Below, one piece after another: positions 14,851 through 18,042 of a DNA stretch of 18,042 bases (the stretch's first letter is position 1; each line of letters opens with the position of its first letter). Made by a program: the position numbers and the translations under genes. The notes beneath the pieces were generated by a model. That model had not been told where the DNA came from. It did no database searches and was given only the letters and a program-made list of their open reading frames with translations. The DNA lies in NCBI GenBank assembly GCA_000433515.1, contig FR891150.1, positions 1 to 18,042 on the forward strand. Direction: 5' to 3'. This DNA is from Candidatus Colimorpha enterica. GTDB taxonomy: Bacteria; Bacillota; Clostridia; Oscillospirales; CAG-272.

Positions 14851-14879
14851 TTGACAACCTGCTCTGAAAGTGATATAAT
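14851..14879 (+). promoter_or_regulatory. Sigma-A promoter of tRNA-Leu
   Basis: TTGACA (14851-14856), 17-bp spacer, TATAAT (14874-14879), with TGA before the -10 (extended -10). It ends 12 bp upstream of the tRNA. Confidence 0.9.
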
Positions 14880-14891
14880 ATCATCTGTCGA

Positions 14892-14976
14892 GCGGGAGTG
14901 GCGGAACTGGCAGACGCGCACGTTTGAGGGGCGTGTGGTGTACACCATACGGGTTCAAGTCCCGTTTCCCGCACCA
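14892..14976 (+). tRNA. tRNA-Leu (anticodon GAG)
   Basis: Acceptor GCGGGAG (14892-14898) pairs with TTCCCGC (14966-14972), followed by A and encoded CCA. The D arm GCG...CGC, anticodon stem CACGT/GCGTG with loop TTGAGGG (anticodon GAG, reading CUC/CUU), long variable arm TGGTGTACACCA and T loop GTTCAAGTC all fit a class II tRNA-Leu. Confidence 0.96.
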
Positions 14977-14984
14977 ACAGAATT

Positions 14985-15015
14985 AACCGTGTTTCATTTG
15001 ATGCACGGTTTTTTC
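14985..15015 (+). terminator. Terminator of tRNA-Leu
   Basis: A perfect 7-bp stem (AACCGTG 14985-14991, CACGGTT 15004-15010) runs directly into TTTT, 8 bp after the tRNA. Confidence 0.88.
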
Positions 15016-15047
15016 TGTTATTGTCGAAGTGCAGGCGCAATTGATTC

Positions 15048-15076
15048 TTGCGATGTTTTTACTTTTGTGATATAAT
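15048..15076 (+). promoter_or_regulatory. Promoter of the Fic-domain gene
   Basis: TTGCGA (15048-15053), 17-bp spacer, TATAAT (15071-15076) preceded by TGA (extended -10), 37 bp upstream of the start codon. Confidence 0.75.
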
Positions 15077-15113
15077 GTTATAAGCACAGATTATCGTGAG
15101 ATCGGAGGGCAAA

Positions 15114-15773
15114 ATGGACTATCAGGACAGATTTTCACTGACCCCGGAAGAGAGTATTTTTTTAGCCAAAAAGAAATGGGACGAGAACGTTTACTGCGGC
15201 ATGAGGATGGAGAACCGCGTGGTGACGTTTCCGCAGACAAAGACCATTCTCGACGGGGTGAACGTTCCGGACGTGCAGCTTGACGACATTCAGGCGATCC
15301 TCAATATGCGCGACGTGTGGAGATATCTGCTTTCAACGGTGGATCAGCCGGTGACGCTTGAATACCTCTGTACGCTCAACGGCTACATTGCGCGGAACGA
15401 GGCTCTTGTATGGGGGAAGCTCCGCACCGGAAGGGTCGGGATATCCGGCACGGACTATCTGCCGCCTCTGCCCTCTCAGGAGACCGCAGAACGCGAGCTG
15501 TCGGAAATCCTGAACAAGGACACGTCCGCGACAGACAAGGCTCTGACGGCGTTTCTGTGGGGTACAAGAGCGCAGCTGTTCTGGGACGGCAACAAGCGCA
15601 CGAGCATGACGCTGGCGAACAAGATACTCATAGCCTCCGGCGCGGGGATTCTGACTGTCACCGACAGGCACATGGAGCGGTTCAACACTCTGCTTCTCGG
15701 TTATTACGACACCGGAGAGGGTGAGGAGCTGAAACGGTATCTTTACGAAAACGCGATCTTCGGGATTGAGTAA
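15114..15773 (+). CDS. Fic-domain protein with Gln in the catalytic His position
   Basis: A 219-aa Fic/Doc-fold protein. The Fic motif is QLFWDGNKRTSM (154-165), compared with the canonical HxFx(D/E)GNxRxxR: the phosphate-binding DGN and first Arg are kept, but the catalytic His is Q154 and the last Arg is M165. Fic enzymes usually transfer AMP or another phosphate-containing group onto protein hydroxyls, and the His is the general base. The N-terminal TKTILDG (42-48) resembles the inhibitory-helix motif of autoinhibited Fic proteins, with Asp instead of Glu and shifted spacing. The protein may therefore be inactive or use other chemistry. GGAGG lies before ATG 15114. It stands alone with its own promoter; no antitoxin is adjacent. 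Confidence 0.85.
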   Translation: MDYQDRFSLTPEESIFLAKKKWDENVYCGMRMENRVVTFPQTKTILDGVNVPDVQLDDIQAILNMRDVWRYLLSTVDQPVTLEYLCTLNGYIARNEALVWGKLRTGRVGISGTDYLPPLPSQETAERELSEILNKDTSATDKALTAFLWGTRAQLFWDGNKRTSMTLANKILIASGAGILTVTDRHMERFNTLLLGYYDTGEGEELKRYLYENAIFGIE

Positions 15774-15826
15774 AGGCACTCATGGGGCAGGATGGGGACA
15801 GCGATATTTTCAGGTGTTTTTGAAAA

Positions 15827-15848
15827 ATCTGTCATGAATCTGTCATGA
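15827..15848. repeat. Pho-box-like tandem repeat
   Basis: Two exact 11-bp units (ATCTGTCATGA, 15827-15837 and 15838-15848). They contain CTGTCAT-GAAT-CTGTCAT (15829-15846), the same arrangement as the enterobacterial PhoB box: two CTGTCAT heptamers spaced by 4 bp. The element lies between converging genes, where no promoter was expected. Confidence 0.6.
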
Positions 15849-15913
15849 CATTTGAAAAAGTCAATACAGGTTTTCACGAAGACTGTACATCGCGGCATTC
15901 CGGATACCGGCCC

Positions 15914-16156
15914 TCACTCCGGGATATATACTTTAAGCGGTCTTGACGACGGGCGGGTATTATCCCACAGATATACGCGTCCGCACTTCCTGCAGACCCA
16001 TGCGCAAAGGTCGGAATCCGGGATCATTATTCCCTCTGTTACCGTTTCGTCGTTGACGATATCAAGCCATTCGTGATCGGAGTATACGCGGTAGGAGATC
16101 TCCGGGGTGACCGAGTCGGACAGAATGCTTCCGCATCTGCATACGTAACGTGCCAT
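15914..16156 (-). CDS. Small zinc-ribbon-like protein
   Basis: An 80-aa protein of unknown function. C6 and C8 (VCRCG) at the N-terminus and C55 and C58 (VCRKCG) near the C-terminus make a likely four-cysteine zinc site; C51 is an extra cysteine. The middle is acidic (DHEWLDIVNDETVTEG). No membrane segment is present. The start at 16156 is chosen because AGG lies about 8 nt upstream and the sequence MARYVCRCG begins the fold; the longer frame to 16219 would run into the promoter. It is transcribed alone on the minus strand, converging with the Fic gene and downstream of guaB, from which a terminator separates it. Confidence 0.78.
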   Translation of the reverse strand: MARYVCRCGSILSDSVTPEISYRVYSDHEWLDIVNDETVTEGIMIPDSDLCAWVCRKCGRVYLWDNTRPSSRPLKVYIPE

Positions 16157-16190
16157 GTTTTGACCTGCTTTCCGTTGTTTTTGTTTATTC

Positions 16191-16219
16191 AGTTTATCAC
16201 AGAAAGAAACCTCTGTCAA
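16191..16219 (-). promoter_or_regulatory. Promoter of the zinc-ribbon-like gene
   Basis: Minus strand: -35 TTGACA (16214-16219), 17-bp spacer, -10 TAAACT (16191-16196), about 35 bp upstream of the start codon. Confidence 0.7.
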
Positions 16220-16232
16220 GCCGCGATGTATT

Positions 16233-16266
16233 AAAAGGCCTCCGACCGGCTGGTCAGAGGCTTTTT
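16233..16266 (-). terminator. Terminator of guaB
   Basis: A hairpin (16237-16262) with stem GCCTCTGACC / GGTCGGAGGC read on the minus strand contains one U-G pair there, whereas the plus strand would have an A-C mismatch. It is followed on the minus strand by TTTT. It ends 25 bp after the guaB stop. Confidence 0.88.
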
Positions 16267-16291
16267 GTCTGAATTGATTAATTGTGCGAGG

Positions 16292-17761
16292 TCAGTGCTG
16301 GCTGTAGTTCGGTGCTTCCTTTGTGATGCTGATGTCGTGAGGGTGCGATTCCTTAAGTCCTGCACCGGTTATGCGGATGAACCTTCCGTTTTTCTGGAGC
16401 GTCGGGATATCAGGGGTTCCGCAGTAGCCCATGCCTGAGCGCAGTCCTCCCATAAGCTGGAACACGGTATCGGAGAGGGGACCTTTGAAGGGCACGCGTC
16501 CTTCAACGCCCTCCGGCACCAGCTTGCGGCTTCCCTCCTGGAAATAACGGTCCTTCGAGCCGTTTTCCATTGCTGCAAGGGAGCCCATGCCGCGGTAGAC
16601 CTTGAACTGTCTGCCCTGATAGATCTCGGTATCGCCGGGGCTTTCCTCACAGCCGGCAAAGAGAGATCCGATCATAACGGAGTCGGCACCGGCTGCAATT
16701 GCCTTGGGCAGGTCGCCGCTGTATTTAATTCCTCCGTCGGCGATGACGGGGATATTATGCTTTTGGGCGGCGCAGGCGACGTCGTATATCGCGGTTATCT
16801 GCGGTACGCCGATCCCGGCTACGATACGGGTGGTGCATATCGAGCCCGGACCGATACCGACCTTGAGCGCATCGGCACCGGCGGCGATAAGCTCCTCGGC
16901 TGCCTCTGCAGTCGCGATGTTTCCGGCGACAAGCTGGCAGTCGGGGTATCTTGCCTTTATGCTCTTAACGCACTCGATGATGTTTTTTGAATGTCCGTGA
17001 GCCGAGTCAAGGCTGAGGAAATCAGCGCCGACCTCAAGCAGCGCTCCTGCGCGATCGACAGCGTCTTTTGTAACTCCGATTGCCGCGCCGCAGATGAGGC
17101 GGCCGTTTGCGTCCTTCGCGGAATTTGGATATCTTGTTGCCTTTTCGATGTCTTTTATCGTAATAAGGCCGCAGAGACGGTTTTCCGAATCCACAAGCGG
17201 GAGCTTTTCGATCTTGTACTTTCTGAGTATCTCCTGAGCCTGCGCAAGCGTTGTGCCGACAGGGGCGGTAACAAGGTTGTCCTTTGTCATGACGTCGCTG
17301 ATCCTGCCGGAATAGTCGGTCAGGAAGCGCATATCGCGGTTTGTGATGATGCCGACGAGCTTTCCGTCAACGCAGATCGGCACACCGGATATCTTATATT
17401 TCGACATCAGTGCCTCAGCCTCGCTGACGTAGTTGTCCGGGGAAAGGAAGAACGGGTTGACGATGACGCCGTTTTCGCTCCTCTTGACGCGCAGGACGTT
17501 GTCCACCTGCGTCTCGATCGGCATATTTTTGTGAATGACACCCGCGCCGCCCTCTCTTGCGATGGCGATTGCAAGGTCAGCCTCGGTAACGGTGTCCATA
17601 GCGGCGGACAGAAGCGGGATGTTCAGCCTGATCCTGTTTGTCAGACGGGTCGAGAGGTTGATGTCTCTCGGAAGGACTTCGCTTTTTGACGGTATCAGAA
17701 GGACGTCGTCAAACGTCAGACCCTCACTTCTGAATTTTTCTGCCGGATTAGTATTTACCAT
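16292..17761 (-). CDS. guaB: Inosine-5'-monophosphate dehydrogenase
   Basis: GuaB oxidises IMP to XMP with NAD+, the committed step of guanine nucleotide synthesis. The 489-aa length is normal. The N-terminal barrel part has LTFDDVLLIPSKSEV and PLLSAAMDTVTE. A pair of CBS domains (about 95-210) is inserted in the barrel. The second half has SLDSAHGHS, the catalytic loop GPGSICTTRIV with C309, PVIADGGIKYSGD, and the flap region YRGMGSLAAM followed by GRVPFKGP. The start at 17761 has AAAGGA 6 nt upstream; the in-frame ATG at 17785 has no ribosome binding site. It is monocistronic, with a consensus promoter and a leader palindrome. Confidence 0.98.
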   Translation of the reverse strand: MVNTNPAEKFRSEGLTFDDVLLIPSKSEVLPRDINLSTRLTNRIRLNIPLLSAAMDTVTEADLAIAIAREGGAGVIHKNMPIETQVDNVLRVKRSENGVIVNPFFLSPDNYVSEAEALMSKYKISGVPICVDGKLVGIITNRDMRFLTDYSGRISDVMTKDNLVTAPVGTTLAQAQEILRKYKIEKLPLVDSENRLCGLITIKDIEKATRYPNSAKDANGRLICGAAIGVTKDAVDRAGALLEVGADFLSLDSAHGHSKNIIECVKSIKARYPDCQLVAGNIATAEAAEELIAAGADALKVGIGPGSICTTRIVAGIGVPQITAIYDVACAAQKHNIPVIADGGIKYSGDLPKAIAAGADSVMIGSLFAGCEESPGDTEIYQGRQFKVYRGMGSLAAMENGSKDRYFQEGSRKLVPEGVEGRVPFKGPLSDTVFQLMGGLRSGMGYCGTPDIPTLQKNGRFIRITGAGLKESHPHDISITKEAPNYSQH

Positions 17762-17798
17762 ATCGTTTCCTTTCTCCTTTTTCATTTTTCGGGCATTG

Positions 17799-17813
17799 AT
17801 AAGTGATACTTAT
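17799..17813 (-). promoter_or_regulatory. Operator-like palindrome in the guaB leader
   Basis: ATAAGT and ACTTAT are perfect 6-bp arms separated by 3 bp, located about +3 to +17 relative to the predicted guaB transcription start. The position suits a repressor site; the binding protein is not known. Confidence 0.45.
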
Positions 17814-17822
17814 TGAAATATA

Positions 17823-17851
17823 ATTATATATTAAATGGCGTGGCGTGTCAA
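17823..17851 (-). promoter_or_regulatory. Consensus sigma-A promoter of guaB
   Basis: Minus strand: -35 TTGACA (17846-17851), 17-bp spacer, -10 TATAAT (17823-17828). Perfect match. Confidence 0.88.
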
Positions 17852-17875
17852 TGTAAATGATGACGCAAAAGCTCT

Positions 17876-17889
17876 TTTAATATATTAAA
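17876..17889. repeat. AT palindrome between guaB and the kinase gene
   Basis: TTTAATATATTAAA is a perfect 14-bp palindrome between the divergent guaB and kinase promoters. Its ATATATTAAAT part is repeated directly at 17826-17836, over the guaB -10. Confidence 0.4.
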
Positions 17890-17903
17890 TTTCGCGGTAA
17901 TCG

Positions 17904-17932
17904 GTGAAAAAGAGCGAAATATGTTGTATAAT
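17904..17932 (+). promoter_or_regulatory. Probable promoter of the terminal gene
   Basis: GTGAAA (17904-17909; four of six), 17-bp spacer, TATAAT (17927-17932), 32 bp upstream of the start codon. Confidence 0.6.
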
Positions 17933-17964
17933 AGTTATCATCATTATCAATCGGGGAAACAGCA

Positions 17965-18042
17965 TTGAAAAGAATTCACATATTCAATCCCGCGGCGGGA
18001 GGCGGGCACTCTCCGGAGCTGCTGACGAAGGGCGCGGCTGCC
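17965..18042 (+). CDS. Diacylglycerol kinase-family protein, 5' part only
   Basis: Only the first 26 codons are in the window; the gene runs off the right edge. The start is TTG at 17965 with GGGGAAAC upstream. The peptide begins MKRIHIFNPAAGGGHSPELL. The IFNPAAGGG part matches the NPxxGxG nucleotide-binding motif at the N-terminus of the diacylglycerol/sphingosine kinase catalytic domain, as found in the DgkB/YegS/BmrU lipid kinases. Such proteins phosphorylate lipids at the membrane. The rest of the fold cannot be seen, so the call rests on this motif alone. It is divergent from guaB. Confidence 0.6.
   Translation, partial: MKRIHIFNPAAGGGHSPELLTKGAAA

Noticed and set aside
15048..15773. 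Fic gene as a toxin-antitoxin pair
   Set aside because: No small antitoxin gene lies next to it in the same direction; the only neighbours are tRNA-Leu and a converging zinc-ribbon-like gene.
16991..17689. 232-aa open frame opposite guaB
   Set aside because: Antisense shadow of guaB with no recognisable domain.

Overview
The window looks like chromosomal DNA from a Gram-positive anaerobe of the class Clostridia, probably an Oscillospiraceae/Ruminococcaceae-type gut bacterium. The evidence is an HrcA/CIRCE-controlled hrcA-grpE-dnaK-dnaJ-prmA operon, a DnaK without the Gram-negative insertion, MEP-pathway isoprenoid genes, tRNAs with encoded CCA ends, and sigma-A promoters very close to TTGACA-N17-TATAAT. 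Nearly all of the DNA is accounted for by housekeeping genes. I see no phage, insertion sequence or CRISPR array. The genus is not determined.

Layout. 1-220: tRNA-Ser(GGA), its promoter and the hslO terminator, all minus strand. 223-1479: a minus-strand operon of a 103-aa unknown protein and the redox chaperone Hsp33 (hslO). 1580-2575: a Xer-type tyrosine recombinase (minus). 2699-3374: a four-helix membrane protein of unknown function. 3464-4513: an orphan LacI-family regulator with a consensus promoter. 4686-6029: ispD and ispF, overlapping by 4 nt. 6310-6982: rpe, interrupted by a 19-bp tandem duplication that shifts the frame. 7062-8542: a MinD-like ATPase followed by a methylglyoxal-synthase-fold protein whose catalytic residues are largely replaced. 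8783-14811: the heat-shock operon. 14851-15015: tRNA-Leu(GAG) with its own promoter and terminator. 15048-15773: a Fic-domain protein with Gln in place of the catalytic His. 15914-16219: an 80-aa zinc-ribbon-like protein (minus). 16233-17851: guaB (minus). 17904-18042: the start of a diacylglycerol-kinase-family gene, cut by the window edge.

How the genes work together. HrcA binding at CIRCE should repress the whole chaperone operon, with GrpE and DnaJ as cofactors of DnaK and PrmA (ribosomal protein L11 methyltransferase) as the usual Firmicutes downstream partner. Hsp33 is a second, oxidation-activated chaperone. IspD and IspF are two steps of isopentenyl diphosphate synthesis. Rpe (pentose phosphate pathway) and GuaB (guanine nucleotide synthesis) are central metabolism.

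The window does not contain an obvious new multi-gene defence or mobile system. The points most worth checking are the rpe frameshift by a perfect short duplication, the MgsA-fold apparent pseudoenzyme next to minD, the stacked inverted repeats in the hrcA promoter, a cysteine-rich GrpE N-terminus, the Fic active-site change, and a Pho-box-like repeat in a gap between converging genes. All family assignments are from reading motifs and recalled family patterns; no database search was possible.
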